A stretch of DNA of 64,000 nt from Atherinomorus stipes (GCA_023101725.1 JALJCO010001181.1:248001-312000), one strand, 5' to 3'. Positions 46,040 to 58,060 are shown, counted from the first letter of the stretch. The notes: a model not told the origin generated them from the letters alone. Numbers and translations: made by a program.

Positions 46040-48240
46040 AATAAACATTTAATCATGCATCTATTTTAGATCTTCAATTTAACTGGTGTTGGGAAATATT
46101 TGAAAATTGATTGATCTAAAACATTGGAGATAATTTATCTATACATCATCATTCTTTCATACAAGTAAAAGTTTATTATAAAGAGAAGAAAAGTTAAATG
46201 ACCTGAAAAAAACACTGATAACTGAAAAGCCTAAAAATGACAAATTATCAGAACATTTATCAGAAAACAGTGTTGATTGAATAAAAATAAAACAGCATGA
46301 TATCGTTAATTGGTTCGATTTTCCAAAACTAAATCAAAGTCCACATTTGCAGCATCAACACATCATTAAATATAAACTTCCACACTCGGTGGTTAAACTC
46401 TGCTCTCATTCATTCACTGTCAGAGAAATGTGAACATTCATGGGTTGACTTTATTTAAATGTGTTGCAGAGACTGAAGTAGAGGGTCCCAATGCAGATTC
46501 ATGGCCGGGAGGAAGATTTGACCAAATATAGACTTTATTTAAAGAGAACTATAAGGAGAACTATAAACATGAAGACAAAAAGAGTTTAGAGAAGAATAAA
46601 GTTTAAGAATGATGAGGATCATGAAACAAAGGAAACCAGAGAGCATTTAAACTGAGGGAACGATAAACCGAGCAGGTGGTGATAATTACTAAATGACTAA
46701 ATGCAAAACATCTGGTATCCAAGTAAGATTAGACACCACCCATCACTCCGCCCTCCCACCCCGAATGGACCGATCCAATCAGCTCAGTTTGGACTTTTTG
46801 CATAAAAAAAAGCCAGAAGACTCCAGATGGCTGCAGCCATAATAGAAACAATTTAAAAACAGGATTTTGTTGCAGATTCCAAGATATTAAAGTGAATTAA
46901 ATGAAAACAGAAATGATGTATTTGAAACATCAAGCTTTTCTTACTTTATTTAGGCCTTAAGAAAAAAAAAAATCACTGTTTCATGTTTGCCATGTTAGGG
47001 ACATAACTTGGTTTTGCGATGACAAGAAAATAGTGATGAAGAAAAGCACAGCTGGGTCATGATGCTTATTTGATCATTTTCCATCTTCATCTGCCTTCAG
47101 GAACATTTCACCCCAACAGACGTCAGAATTTCAGATTGTTCCAGACCTTGCAGTGTTCATAGTTCAGTTCTGTGGCTGAGGATTTTAGATCGCTCTGATC
47201 CACAAACATGATGTCGTCCCATCATGCTGCAGGATGAAGCAAATCAAAGCTCCAAGCAGCAGCAAACGGTCCTCACATCTTGGTTCTCTGGTCTGTGTGG
47301 TGAAGGAGGAACCTGCAACTGTCAACATGGTTTCCTTCCAAGATAATCCAGCATATCAGCTTGTCCTGTGGAAATGATCACTTTTCCATGAGCCATCTTG
47401 ATTTTACAGAAGGCCACTTTTGACAAAGTGTCTCTGTGGAAATGTTCTGACTGACTGGGATGTTTATTAACCCTCAACTTTACACCTGAACAGGAGACAG
47501 GTTCAGGATGAAAATGGGAAGAATTTTAAAAAATCTGGTAGTGTTTAATCATTTACTGTACAGTTTGTATCAGCAAGTTGATATTACGTTGATATTCTCT
47601 TCTGGCAATGAATATTTGTAAAAGATTCACTTTGTTAAGAAAATCTGGGAATCCTTCTCCTTATAGAAACTTTCAGACCAGGTTTGAAGTTTACCCCTTA
47701 AAGATGAATTTTCTTTTTCTGTAACTGGATCAGAACTGTGAAAACTGAAAATGAAAACTTATTGTTTAGAAGCCCAAGTTGGTCACTGTGGAATTTGTAG
47801 ATGTTCCTGCACTTGGAGCTTTAATCATAAAAACACATTGGTATTCAAAAATTCATGACATAAATGTATGAGCAGTTGAAGATGATGAGAAATGACTGAG
47901 AGCTCCAGAGTGAAGGTAAAAGAGTCTTTGTGAGATTCTCTGGTCATTGCTGTCTTAAATGGACTTTGGGTCCTTCAGTCTTCACTGACTTTTTGTTTCT
48001 CCATCTTACAGGTGACTGACATGTTCAAGCCTATTTCTGTTTGTATTGTTGCTTTTTATCACTGGAATTTATGATACTGATCTATTTCTTCATGGTTTTG
48101 CATCAGAATGGAGATATTTCCAACAATGTGGTTTTAGGCATTTTATTTTGTTTCAACATGACTTTTGTGATGAAACTCCAGAGATTCTGTTATCTGTTTC
48201 TTGAAAATTTATGTGCATTTGTTTGCTTCTGGCTGGGTGC
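46040..48240. other. No gene seen between C1 and V4
   Basis: About 2.2 kb of AT-rich spacer. No V, J or C similarity is visible until the shared V-flanking block begins near 48240 (GTGTGTTCAGTGAACTCTAT). Confidence 0.5.
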
Positions 48241-48307
48241 AGCTGTGTGTGTGTTCAGTGAACTCTATCAGTCTCTGCAGCAGCCAGTTCAGTTTTTAAC
48301 AGAGGGA

Positions 48308-48335
48308 GGTTTTTGTACGACTGTTTTTCACTGTG
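48308..48335 (-). promoter_or_regulatory. 12-spacer recombination signal, V4
   Basis: Consensus heptamer and nonamer, 12-base spacer. It is intact although the gene's leader is broken. Confidence 0.93.
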
Positions 48336-48856
48336 TGAAGAAGTCATATCTGCTTACATCAAATTCTCCTTTACAGTAATAAACTGCAGCATCTTCAGCC
48401 TGAACTCCACTGATGGTCAGAGTGAAGTCAGAGTTTGATCCACTGCCTGTAAAACGATCTGGAATCCCTGATGCTCTGCTGCTAGCACGGTATATGAGGA
48501 GTTTAGGAGTTTGTCCATCTTTCTGTTGGTACCAGGCTAAATAGTGGTATGGAGAGCTGTAATAGACATTGTGGCTGGTTCTACATGTGATGGTGACGGT
48601 TCCTCCCAGATCAGATGTCTTTGCTGCAGGCTGAGTCACTGTAGCCTGGATTTTAGATTCTGAGGATACAGAGACAAAAACATAAAGCAGCTTCATGCTT
48701 TTGTGGGCTTCATTTCAGAGGGACGGATGTTCATAGAGGAGAGGAGTTGGATTCTCTGGACTTTACCTGTGAAGCAGCAGCAGAGGAGAGTCAGATGAGG
48801 ACGCAGATCAAAGTCATGTTTTTCATGAGGAGGATTTCTGTGGCTTCTGTTGTCAT
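48336..48856 (-). pseudogene. IgL V4 (family A), broken leader
   Basis: The V exon (48659-48336) is open, with both Cys, [25 protein letters not shown] and an unusually long germline CDR3 start ([13 protein letters not shown]). Its leader exon (48856-48767) lacks one base found in all sister leaders (plus strand GAGAGTCAGATG against GAGAGTCCAGATG). That turns the Trp codon into TGA after MTLICVLI. The normal start therefore cannot reach the V exon. An in-frame ATG in the intron (48696) gives [12 protein letters not shown] ahead of the domain and could in principle substitute. The palindrome beside the nonamer in sister genes is also missing. Confidence 0.8.
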
Positions 48857-48935
48857 GAAGGACAGCTGTCAGTCATCCAGTCTTCAACTCTCAGGACTAT
48901 AAACTCTCCCAGAGCACTGGAGCATGGTGCTGCTG

Positions 48936-48943
48936 ATGCAAAG
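48936..48943 (-). promoter_or_regulatory. V4 octamer-like site
   Basis: ATGCAAAG, kept although the leader is broken. Confidence 0.55.
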
Positions 48944-50391
48944 TGGCTCTCTATGGAAATGTTCTCACTCCAGCACAAACTTGGATCAATCATTTTAATC
49001 TCCATTAGATTTCAGGAATTTGTTTTACAATAATTGTTTGCTCTCTGCTAGAACTCGACTTTGACTTTTTTTGCACACAATGACTATTTTCAAAAAGTTG
49101 TTGTCAATCGCCGGCTGCATTTGAGACGTTAAAAAAGTGTTTCAGAGTCTTGCTCACCATGAGAGTAAGTGGAAAATAAAGTTACATCATTCTGTGGGTG
49201 AACTATTCCTTTAAAGGAGCTTCCAATTAAATTTTTATCTCCTTCAGAGACCTTGAACATGATGCTGAACATTCATTTCAGAAATATTTGCTCTGCTGAA
49301 CTCAGATGTGATGATCTTTTGTTTTCAGGTTAAAAGGGAAAAAAGCTACAGAAGATTACATCAGAAACAAACATCCAGTATTTTATCTGTTATTGTCATA
49401 TTGTGACATTTAAACTTCATTTGTATGTTTTATAAAGACCACAGAAAAACTGCAGAGAGCTGATCTGACATCAGTTGTTGAGAGCTGTGCAGGTACTGAT
49501 CTTTACTTGTTTTAATGTTGTTTTAAATCTTTTAGGCCTTCATTCTTCTCTGTGTTCACATGTTTTTTGGGGGTCTTCATGTCTGTATTTACCATTTAAT
49601 AAGTGCTTGCTGTTTCCTGATGGAGATGAGAAAATCTCAAAGTAAATTGAACAATAAATAAATATCTGGTTTAATATTAATCATAAATAAATGAACAGAA
49701 GTAAAATCAGAAACTGACTTTGATATTTCTGTCATATTATTGTCTTCATGTTATTGGAGAGACCTCATGATGATCTGTGACTCTAAGATGGAAATCTGAA
49801 CCTAAGTAATTAAAAGAAAGAAGTTTAAAGTGATTTTAACTTAAATAAAGGGTTAGCTTATTGCAATACACAAATGAGTAGCTGTTGTTTTTGGTTGGTG
49901 TATATTATTTATTATCTATATATTTAATTTGACTTAGATTATATTTTTTGTTGTCATGATTACATTGTCCTGATGGTTTACATATCGATGTAGTATGGAA
50001 AATAATTGATGTTTTCTTTCTTTTGTTGTTGTTGTGATTTTTTTCTTGGGAATTATGTGTTTCTGTTTGAGTGTAGTTTTTGTAGGACCCCAAGAAAAGC
50101 TGCAGTTTCTCACTGTCGCTAATGGGGATCCTCCATAAATGAAATAAAATAAAATAAAATGGAAACTTGAGCAGGAAATGGAGTATCAAACTAAACATGA
50201 ACTGTGTTCAGATCGTGCAGCTCTTTAAGTGGAAGAAATTCCACAACAAAGCACGTAGATGGAATGAAGTCTTATCAGGAAAAAGGAAAATTCAAAGCAC
50301 ATGTTCTCTCTTAGATCATGAGTGTGTGTTTATGAGTATGTTCTCACTGAACTGTATCATCTGTCAGTTTCTGTTCAATCTGACTGAGGGA

Positions 50392-50419
50392 GGTTTTTGT
50401 ACGACTGTTTTTCACTGTG
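50392..50419 (-). promoter_or_regulatory. 12-spacer recombination signal, V5
   Basis: Consensus heptamer and nonamer with spacer AAAAACAGTCGT. Confidence 0.93.
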
Positions 50420-50926
50420 TGAACACACCACCGCTGTGATAACTCTGACAGTAATAAACTGCAGCATCTTCAGCCTGAACTCCACTGATGGTCAGAGTGA
50501 AGTCAGAGTTTGATCCACTGCCTGTAAAACGATCTGGAGTCCCTGATTCTCTGTAGCTAGCAAGATATATGAGGAGTTTAGGAGTTTGTCCATCTTTATG
50601 CTGGTACCAGGCTAAATAGTGGTTGGACCAATAAACATCCTGACTGGTTCTACATGTGATGGTGGCGGTTCCTCCCAGATCAGATGTCTTTGCTGCAGGC
50701 TGAATCACTGTGACCTGTCCTCTGGACTCTGAGGATACAGAGACAAAAACATAAAGCAGCTTCATGCTTTTGTGGGCTTCATTTCAGAGGGACGGATGTT
50801 CATAGAGGAGAGGAGTTGGATTCTCTGGACTTTACCTGTGAAGCAGCAGCAGAGGAGAGTCCAGATGAGGACGCAGATCAAAGTCATGTTTTTCATGAGG
50901 AGGATTTCTGTGGCTTCTGTTGTCAT
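50420..50926 (-). CDS. IgL V5 (family A), intact
   Basis: The leader exon is 50926-50836 and the V exon 50728-50420. It has [17 protein letters not shown], the short CDR1 [38 protein letters not shown] and [10 protein letters not shown], then a perfect 12-spacer signal. Both immunoglobulin Cys and the Trp are present. The unit from 49640 to about 51040 is repeated at 56055-57460 around V8. Confidence 0.93.
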
Positions 50927-51005
50927 GAAGGACAGCTGTCAGTCATCCAGTCTTCAACTCTCAGGACTATAAACTCTCCCAGAGCACTGGAGCATGGTGC
51001 TGCTG

Positions 51006-51013
51006 ATGCAAAG
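51006..51013 (-). promoter_or_regulatory. V5 octamer-like site
   Basis: ATGCAAAG, about 80 bases upstream of the leader ATG. Confidence 0.55.
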
Positions 51014-51501
51014 TGGCTCTCTATGGAAATGTTCTCACTCCAACCAGGATCAATATGATGATGATTATCAACTGGTCAGTTAGTTTCTACATATAATGAT
51101 AATGAAAAAAATGTGTGTAATCATGAATGACAGAGTCTAAAATGAATGGACAATTTTGGAAATTATAAGTTTTATCGCTCTTCATTTATGACCACACATA
51201 TAAACATAACTGTCAAAAAAAAAAAAAAAAAAAATCCCACCTCCATGAAATTTGAGTCATTCAGGTTTGACAAATAATCTTAAAGAATTTTTATGGGGAA
51301 TTAAGAGTCCAGGATTCCTTCTTAGCTCTTTTTGTGTTTTAAAAACTAAACATTTCAAAACTACAATAGTTTTACGATAAACTACAGATATTCTCATATT
51401 TATGAAGTATTCTGAAAGTCAGTATTCAGTTTGCAAACAGTAGAAATGTTCTGCTGCATTGTTTGTTTCAGAGTCAGAGAGCCGTGTCTCTGTACATCAG
51501 A

Positions 51502-51540
51502 GGTTTTTGTACGGCGGTTCAATGAGTTTGTATCACTGTG
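51502..51540 (+). promoter_or_regulatory. 23-spacer recombination signal, J3
   Basis: Nonamer GGTTTTTGT, 23-base spacer, heptamer CACTGTG. Confidence 0.95.
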
Positions 51541-51578
51541 GTTCACGTTCGGTGGAGGAACCAGACTGGATCTTAACT
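51541..51578 (+). CDS. IgL J3
   Basis: Encodes [12 protein letters not shown] with the FGxG motif. The GTAAGT donor leaves a T, which pairs with the TG start of C2 to make Leu. It is the only J of the second cluster, 1.1 kb before C2. Confidence 0.95.
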
Positions 51579-52715
51579 GTAAGTACATTTAATTACTTAT
51601 AACCCTAAATTCAGGCCTTTTGATGTAGTTTAATTTATAACCAAAACATTTCTACAAAGAAATACGTGGTTTAATATGATCAGTATAACTTTTTATGAAA
51701 GCAGATTATACATTTGGGAGCAGTCAAACGTTTCTTCAGAAATATTTTTCTTTAATTATTTGTCTTACTAATAATTTTATATTTGTTAGTTTAAAAAGTT
51801 TTCAATGAAATTTTCCTGCAGAAAATGACTCATACGTGTTTAGTCTAAGGAACAGTTTAAGATCTAAAAAACATGATTTCTGACACTGATTTGATGAGTT
51901 TAGACATAAAGTTCAGCATTTTCATTTGAAAACAAAGAAAAACCTCAAAATCAAGGTCTAAACTTTTTTCAGTCAGAAAATTATTATTTATGTGCTCTGA
52001 TGAAAATGAAAATAAATGTTTGTTATGCATAAAGTGAACTGAAATCTTTAAACTTAATAAGATAATTATCTTTTAAAACTACTTAGTTTTCTTTGTCCAG
52101 TTTTATTATCAATGTAAGAAAGAATTCAGAGCCATCAAGAAGTTTTTATGTCATTTATAACCAAAATGTAGTAAATATACTGACTCATGTTTATACATAT
52201 CAGTTACAAAGTAACACATTACAGGATGTGGAAGATTGATTTAATGTAATTTATTGACCAAGTTAGTTTGTATGATAATGAAAAGAAGATACTTTTAGAC
52301 AGCTGTGTGGTAAGAAGGAAAATATTATTTTTCCACTCAGTATTGTCGTGCTTAATGTAGAGAGCATGAAAGATAGATTTACAAGATTTTTAATCATTTA
52401 AATTATATAAATTAGATGATAATTTGTAAAAACTGTAAGAAAACTAATGAAGATAAGTGATAAAATGATGTGAATGTTGAAAATCTGGTTTTAAATTCTA
52501 ATTCATGATTTTAGTTTGAAGCAAAGTGACTCAGAAGAAACTGAAAAAATTCAAAAAAAGTCTTAAACATATTTATGTTTAGTCCTGAAACCTGTCTGTT
52601 GCTGTGGTTCAGCAGTGATGCACATCTGTTGCTATGGTAACTGAAAAGAAAGCGAGAAGTGAAACAGTGAGGAGGGGTTTCATCTAATGTCTGCAATGTG
52701 TCTCTCTCTCTGCAG

Positions 52716-53044
52716 TGGGTCGAGTCGAGCCCACCCTGACGGTGCTGCCCCCCTCCAGTAAAGAACTGGAGCAGGGGAAGGCCACACTCATGTGTCTGGC
52801 CAACAAGGGCTTCCCCTCAGACTGGAGTCTGTCCTGGAAGGTGGACGGCAGCAGCAGCAGCAGCTATGAGGAGAAAAAGAGTCCCGGGATGCTGCAGAAG
52901 GACGGCCACTACAGCTGGAGCAGCACCCTGAGGCTCTCTGCAGATGAGTGGAGGAAGGTGGGCTCTGTGACCTGTGAGGCCACCCAGGGCTCCCAGTCTC
53001 CAGTCTCAGAGTTACTGAGGAGAGACCAGTGTTCCCAGTACTGA
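52716..53044 (+). CDS. IgL constant exon C2
   Basis: The acceptor is a CT-repeat tract ending TGCAG. The exon reads [20 protein letters not shown], followed by the same C1-set domain pattern as C1: [35 protein letters not shown] and RRDQC near the end, stop at 53044. It differs from C1 at many positions (KELEQG for DEIKTG, EEKKSPG for GQQQSPG) but is clearly the same isotype. It also has a five-Ser run. Confidence 0.96.
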
Positions 53045-53209
53045 CCTGACTCACTGGGATTCTGAGAAATGTAACAAAACACAAACAGAATCAGTCTTCT
53101 GTATCAACCACACCTTCTCTCGTTTTCTGATTAACCAGTTTTTTCCTCTGTATTATTTTTTTTCTTAATATCTTTTCTCTTACTTTTATAACTGAAATAT
53201 TCTTAACAT

Positions 53210-53215
53210 AATAAA
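53210..53215 (+). terminator. Polyadenylation signal of C2
   Basis: AATAAA 166 bases after the stop. Confidence 0.7.
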
Positions 53216-53777
53216 GATGATTTTTAAAAAGCAAGTGTTTTCATCAATGTTTTGGTGAAATAAATATAATCTGTTTCACCAGTTGCATAAAATAAACAAG
53301 AAATTACACCATAGCTGATTCAAAATCTTCATTAGGTAAAACATGAAGACATTTTAATGTTTCATATTAAGTTATAAAAGACATTTTTGGTCGAGACTGT
53401 ATAAGTCATAAGTAAATGAATGAATAAGAAAAACTAACTGATGTTTCTGTCATATTATTTTCTTGATGTTATTGGAGAGACCTCATGATGATCTGTGACA
53501 CTAAGATGGAAATCTGAACTTTATAATTGAAAGAAGTTTAAAGTGATTTGAACTTGAGCAGGAAATGACAGCTCAGACTAAAAATGAACTTTGTTCAGAT
53601 CGTGCAGCTTTTTAAGTGGAAGAAATCCGATAACAAAACTTGGATGGATGAAGTCTTATCAGAAAAAAAAAGAAAAATGCAAACACATGTTCTCTCTTCG
53701 ATCATGAGTGTGTGTTTATGAGTGTGTTCTCACTGAACGGTATCATCTCTCAGTTTTTGTTCAGTCTGACTGAGGGA

Positions 53778-53805
53778 GGTTTTTGTACGACTGTTTTTCA
53801 CTGTG
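53778..53805 (-). promoter_or_regulatory. 12-spacer recombination signal, V6
   Basis: Consensus heptamer and nonamer. The spacer and flank match family A, although the V is family B at its 5' side. Confidence 0.93.
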
Positions 53806-54389
53806 TGAACACAGCTTGGCTGTTGATGCTATGAGCACTCTGACAGTAATAAACTGCAGCATCTTCAGCCTGAACTCCACTGATGGTCAGAGTGAAGTCA
53901 GTATTTCCAGATTTTGTTCCGCTGAAACGATCAGAAACTCCAGATTGACGGCTGTTTGTACAAGTTATGAGGAGTTTAGGAGCTTCTCCTGGTTTCTGAA
54001 GGTACCAGTTGAAGCAGTAACTAGTGCCTGGACTGACTTTACATTTAATAGACACCGGTTGTCCTGGAGAAACAGACTGAGATCCAGGAGTCTGAGTGAT
54101 GGCGACTTGACCAGATGATCCTGTAAAAACATGAAAGAGGGGAGAAAATGAAAACTTAAATACAATTTCGTTAAAGTCGATGAACATCCAAACACAGAAG
54201 AGGATGATTTCTTTAAGATGGAGAACAGATGGAAGAAGGTGAATGCTGCTTGTTTCAGTGTTTCTCCATCACAGCAGAACATCATTGTGGTGAACCTGGT
54301 TGCATCCTGAAGCAAAGTTTTCACAAGAGAGTCTCACCCTGAACAAGGAGCCCCAGGGTGGTCAGCAGTAGAGTCAGTGACATCATCAT
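53806..54389 (-). CDS. IgL V6 (family B), intact, two extra cysteines
   Basis: The leader exon 54389-54338 encodes [17 protein letters not shown] with a GTGAGA donor. The V exon 54120-53806 follows a TTTTTACAG acceptor. Framework 1 reads [19 protein letters not shown], followed by [32 protein letters not shown] and [11 protein letters not shown], then the 12-spacer signal. Besides the two invariant Cys it has one at the end of CDR1 (SYCFNW) and one in CDR2 (ITCTNS), placed where they could pair. It is the only family B segment of its cluster and may be a mosaic, since its framework 3 end ([13 protein letters not shown]) is that of family A. Confidence 0.92.
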
Positions 54390-54466
54390 TGTGTCTCTGA
54401 AAGGTCTGAACAGCCACTGATCAACACTGACCTCTTAACAGCTGGAAGCAGAGAGGCAGGACACAT

Positions 54467-54474
54467 ATGCAAAC
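54467..54474 (-). promoter_or_regulatory. V6 octamer-like site
   Basis: ATGCAAAC, one change from consensus, about 78 bases upstream of the leader ATG. Confidence 0.55.
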
Positions 54475-54479
54475 ACACA

Positions 54480-55690
54480 CAGTCAGTCAGCTGCTCATCA
54501 TCCTCATCATCTCATCATGGTTTATGCTCATGTTTGACAAAGTTTTCACCAGAAACAGCTGCTCATCATCCGCATCATCTTTATCCTTATTTTTAACTCA
54601 TTTCTATTCTACAAAATTCTAATTTAATAGCTGTCCTTCAGATATAAATAAGATTTTCCGGAAATGTGATCTATTATTGTGTGAAATTTTTTCAAATATT
54701 TGGAGGCTGATTTGATAACTTATGAACTTATGCGAGATTTTCTCAAGTCTTCATGCAGCATCTCAACAACATTTAGACTGAAAGTTAAAACTAAAAAACA
54801 AAGTTACTGGACATTTTCTTTGAATATTCTGAAACTCTTAAACAAAACTAATGGATGTTGGAAGAAACATTAATTGTAAACCATTTTAAAATGAAATCCA
54901 TATAAGAAGTAGCTCATTCACTCTGGCCGTTACCCCCAATGTTTAGGCAGCAAACAGGAAGACAGGCTGGAGCCAGGAAAGAGAAAACCGCAGTTTGGTA
55001 AAAGGAAATAACAATGATTATTTTGCAGAGGTGGTGGCAGAAAAACACAGGTACAAAGGTGGTAATTAGTCTAAAACTGGTTTCTTCTGCCGAATAAAAG
55101 GAGTCAAAAAATACGTTCTTATGTATCAGAAATTTTCTTTAAAACAAAATGTGCTGGCTGGTGTTGCACCACTTTGTACAGTAGGTAGCAGTCTGCTGAT
55201 GAGTAGTCTGGAGTTTAAACGGCAGACGGGACTGATCAGATCTGATTGGACTTGAATCTGGACTTGAAAAGGGAAGCAAAAGAATTAGGACACATGAATA
55301 CAAAAACAAAGCAAAACATGATTTCTGACAATCCCAACCCAGTACTTCTGAAATTTTTGGGTGTTATCGTCTGCAGTTGGTGTATTGTCTAAAGTTTTGT
55401 GGATTTCTGGCTACTTTTTCTGATATTAAGCAGCATCTTAATAACTGTTCTTACACTTAAAGTCCTGTAAAGTTCAGGTGGTTGAAATCGTAAGAGAAAC
55501 TGAAGTTAAAGGTCACAAACACTTTCTGTGACTTGTGTCTTGTTTCCTTCTACAAATTGATTGTGATTACAGATACTTTTTATATTTAATTTTAATGTTT
55601 TCACGAAGCTATTTTTCAGTAAATAACATCTAAGTTTATCTTTATTAAAGCCTTAATGATGAACTGATTAGCCGAATGAAAATTTGAGTG
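54480..55690. other. No gene seen between V6 and V7
   Basis: AT-rich spacer with no V, J or C similarity. Confidence 0.5.
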
Positions 55691-55775
55691 TGTGCTTTAG
55701 TGATTGTAACTGTTCAGTGAACTGTATCAGTCTCTGCAGCAGTCAGTTCAGTTTCTGTTCAGTCTGACTGAGGGA

Positions 55776-55803
55776 GGTTTCTGTACGACTGCTTTTCACT
55801 GTG
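55776..55803 (-). promoter_or_regulatory. 12-spacer recombination signal, truncated V7
   Basis: Heptamer CACAGTG. The nonamer reads ACAGAAACC, one change from consensus. The spacer is 12 bases with one change. Confidence 0.88.
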
Positions 55804-56054
55804 TGAACACATCACCGCTGTGATAACTCTGACAGTAATAAACTGCAGCATCTTCAGCCTGAACTCCACTGATGGTCAGAGTGAAGTCAGAGTTTGATCC
55901 ACTGCCTGTAAAACGATCTGGAATCCCTGATTCTCTTCTGCTAGCAGTGTAGATGAGGAGTTTAGGAGTTTGTCCATCTTTCTGTTGGTACCAGGCTAGA
56001 AGGTGGTAGCTGCTCCAAACATAAACGTTGTGACTGGTTCTACATGTGATGGTG
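55804..56054 (-). pseudogene. IgL V7 (family A), truncated
   Basis: It starts normally at the recombination signal side, with YYC, the framework 3 and the [11 protein letters not shown] framework 2, and is open as far as the first Cys (TCRTSHN). At 56054 it breaks off in framework 1, in mid codon run. Sequence from the left side of the V5 duplication unit (GTAAATTGAACAA...) is joined there. It has no leader, promoter or framework 1. The nonamer has one change (GGTTTCTGT on the plus strand). It marks a duplication breakpoint and can only be a conversion donor. Confidence 0.9.
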
Positions 56055-56793
56055 TAAATTGAACAACAAATAAATATCTGGTTTAATATTTGATCATAAA
56101 TAAATGAACAGAAGTAAAATCAGAAAGTGACTTTGATATTTCTGTCATATTATTGTCTTCATGTTATTGGAGAGACCTCATGATGATCTGTGACACTAAT
56201 CTGAACCTAAGTAATTAAAAGAAAGAAGTTTAAAGTGATTTTAACTTAATAAAGGGTTAGCTTATTGCAATACAGAAATGAGTAGCTGTTGTTTTTGGTT
56301 GGTGTATATTATTAATTATTTATACATTTAATTTGACTTAGATTATATTTTTTGTTGTCATGATTACATTGTCCTGATGGTGTACATATCAATGTAATAT
56401 GGAAAATAATAATGTTTTCTGTCTGTTGTTGTTGTTGTGATTTTTTTCTTGGGAATTATGTGTTTCTGTTTGAGTGTAGTTTTTGTAGGACCCCAAGAAA
56501 AGCTGCAGTTTCTCACTGTCGCTAATGGGGATCCTCCATAAATGAAATAAAATAAAATAAAATGGAAACTTGAGCAGGAAATGGCATCTTAAGCTAAAAA
56601 TGAACTGTGTTCAGATCGTGCAGCTCTTTAAGTGGAAGAAATTCCACAACAAAGCACGTGGATGGAATGAATTCTTATCAGGAAAAAGAAAATTACAAGC
56701 ACATGTTCTCTCTTAGATCATGAACGTGTGTTTATGAGTGTGTTCTCACTGAACTGTATCATCTGTCAGTTTCTGTTCACTCTGACTGAGGGA

Positions 56794-56821
56794 GGTTTTT
56801 GTACGACTGTTTTTCACTGTG
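56794..56821 (-). promoter_or_regulatory. 12-spacer recombination signal, V8
   Basis: Consensus heptamer and nonamer, 12-base spacer. Confidence 0.93.
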
Positions 56822-57340
56822 TGAACACACACTGACTTGGACAATGAGTACTCTGACAGTAATAAACTGCAGCATCTTCAGCCTGAACTCCACTGATGGT
56901 CAGAGTGAAGTCAGAGTTTGATCCACTGCCTGTAAAACGACCTGGAATCCCTGATGCTCTGCTGCTAGCATAGTATATGAGGAGTTTAGGAGTTTGTCCA
57001 TCTTTCTGCTGGTACCAGGCTAGAAGGTGGTAGCTGTTCCAAACATAAACATTCTGACTGGTTCTACATGTGATGGTGACGGTTCCTCCCAGATCAGATG
57101 TCTTTGCTGCAGGCTGAGTCACTGTGACCTGTCCTCTGGACTCTGAGGATACAGAGACAAAAACATAAAGCAGCTTCATGCTTTTGTGGGCTTCATTTCA
57201 GAGGGACGGATGTTCATAGAGGAGAGGAGTTGGATTCTCTGGACTTTACCTGTGAAGCAGCAGCAGAGGAGAGTCCAGATGAGGACGCAGATCAAAGTCA
57301 TGTTTTTCATGAGGAGGATTTCTGTGGCTTCTGTTGTCAT
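56822..57340 (-). CDS. IgL V8 (family A), intact
   Basis: The leader exon is 57340-57250 and the V exon 57142-56822. It has [20 protein letters not shown]1 [40 protein letters not shown] and [11 protein letters not shown], then a perfect 12-spacer signal. CDR3 has a germline Cys. Promoter elements match those of V1, V3, V5 and V9. Confidence 0.93.
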
Positions 57341-57419
57341 GAAGGACAGCTGTCAGTCATCCAGTCTTCAACTCTCAGGACTATAAACTCTCCCAGAGCA
57401 CTGGAGCATGGTGCTGCTG

Positions 57420-57427
57420 ATGCAAAG
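57420..57427 (-). promoter_or_regulatory. V8 octamer-like site
   Basis: ATGCAAAG, 80 bases upstream of the leader ATG. Confidence 0.55.
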
Positions 57428-57779
57428 TGCCTCTCTATGGAAATGTTCTCACTCCAGTAGCAACTTGGATCAATCATTTTTAACCTTCATTACATTTCAG
57501 ATAATCTTTTACAATAATTGTTTGCTCTCTGCTAGAATTGACTTTTACTTTATTTGCACACGATGACTTTTATCAAAAAGTTGTGGTGCTTAGAAAATGT
57601 CAGTAGGTCATATTGAGAAAAATTTTCCTCCTGTCAGGTCCAACAATAGTATGTAAATTCAGTTATAAAACAATATTAAGAAATAAAAAAGTAGAATAAT
57701 TAAGTTATATTAAGATTATGAATATGAGCCTTTTATCCATAAAGCTCCTCTTGACAAACAAATTTGTTTGGAGCTTGAT

Positions 57780-57900
57780 ATCAGATTCTGCACAAGTCTG
57801 AGTCTGAATCAGGTGTTGCAGCAGGAACCTTCTGGAACCTGCAGGACCCGGCCCTCGAGGACCAGGACTGAGGATCCCTGGTTAAGATTCTTTTTTGGTT
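57780..57900. repeat. Fragment of a fish interspersed repeat
   Basis: CAGGTGTTGCAGCAGGAACC, then GCAGGACCCGGCCCTCGAGG and ACTGAGGATCCCTGGTTA, look like one half of a common fish palindromic repeat. The matching inverted half is not seen. Confidence 0.5.
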
Positions 57901-58015
57901 TTTACGAGAGAGAAACCAAGAGAAAACCTGCTGGATATCATAACCCCGTACTACATGTCCTCCTTCCTTCCCTGTGGAAGAAACAAAACAAACTTATCTC
58001 TGCATCACTGTCATA

Positions 58016-58060
58016 ATAATAATAATAATAATAATAATGATAATAATGATAAAAATGATA
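58016..58060. repeat. (AAT)n microsatellite
   Basis: AATAAT units in an uninterrupted run, then ATGATAATGATAAAAATGAT. Confidence 0.9.

Larger units (their letters stand above)
49642..51040. repeat. Segmental duplication unit, copy 1 (with V5)
   Basis: It begins GTAAATTGAACAATAAATAA and ends after the V5 promoter. It contains a LINE-type tail (CTAATGGGGATCCTCCATAA, then (AAAAT)n) and V5. Nearly the same sequence recurs at 56054-57460 with V8. Confidence 0.85.
56054..57460. repeat. Segmental duplication unit, copy 2 (with V8)
   Basis: This is the paralogue of 49642-51040, joined abruptly to the truncated V7. The LINE-type tail and the (AAAAT)n run are shared, so the tail was there before the duplication. 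Confidence 0.85.
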
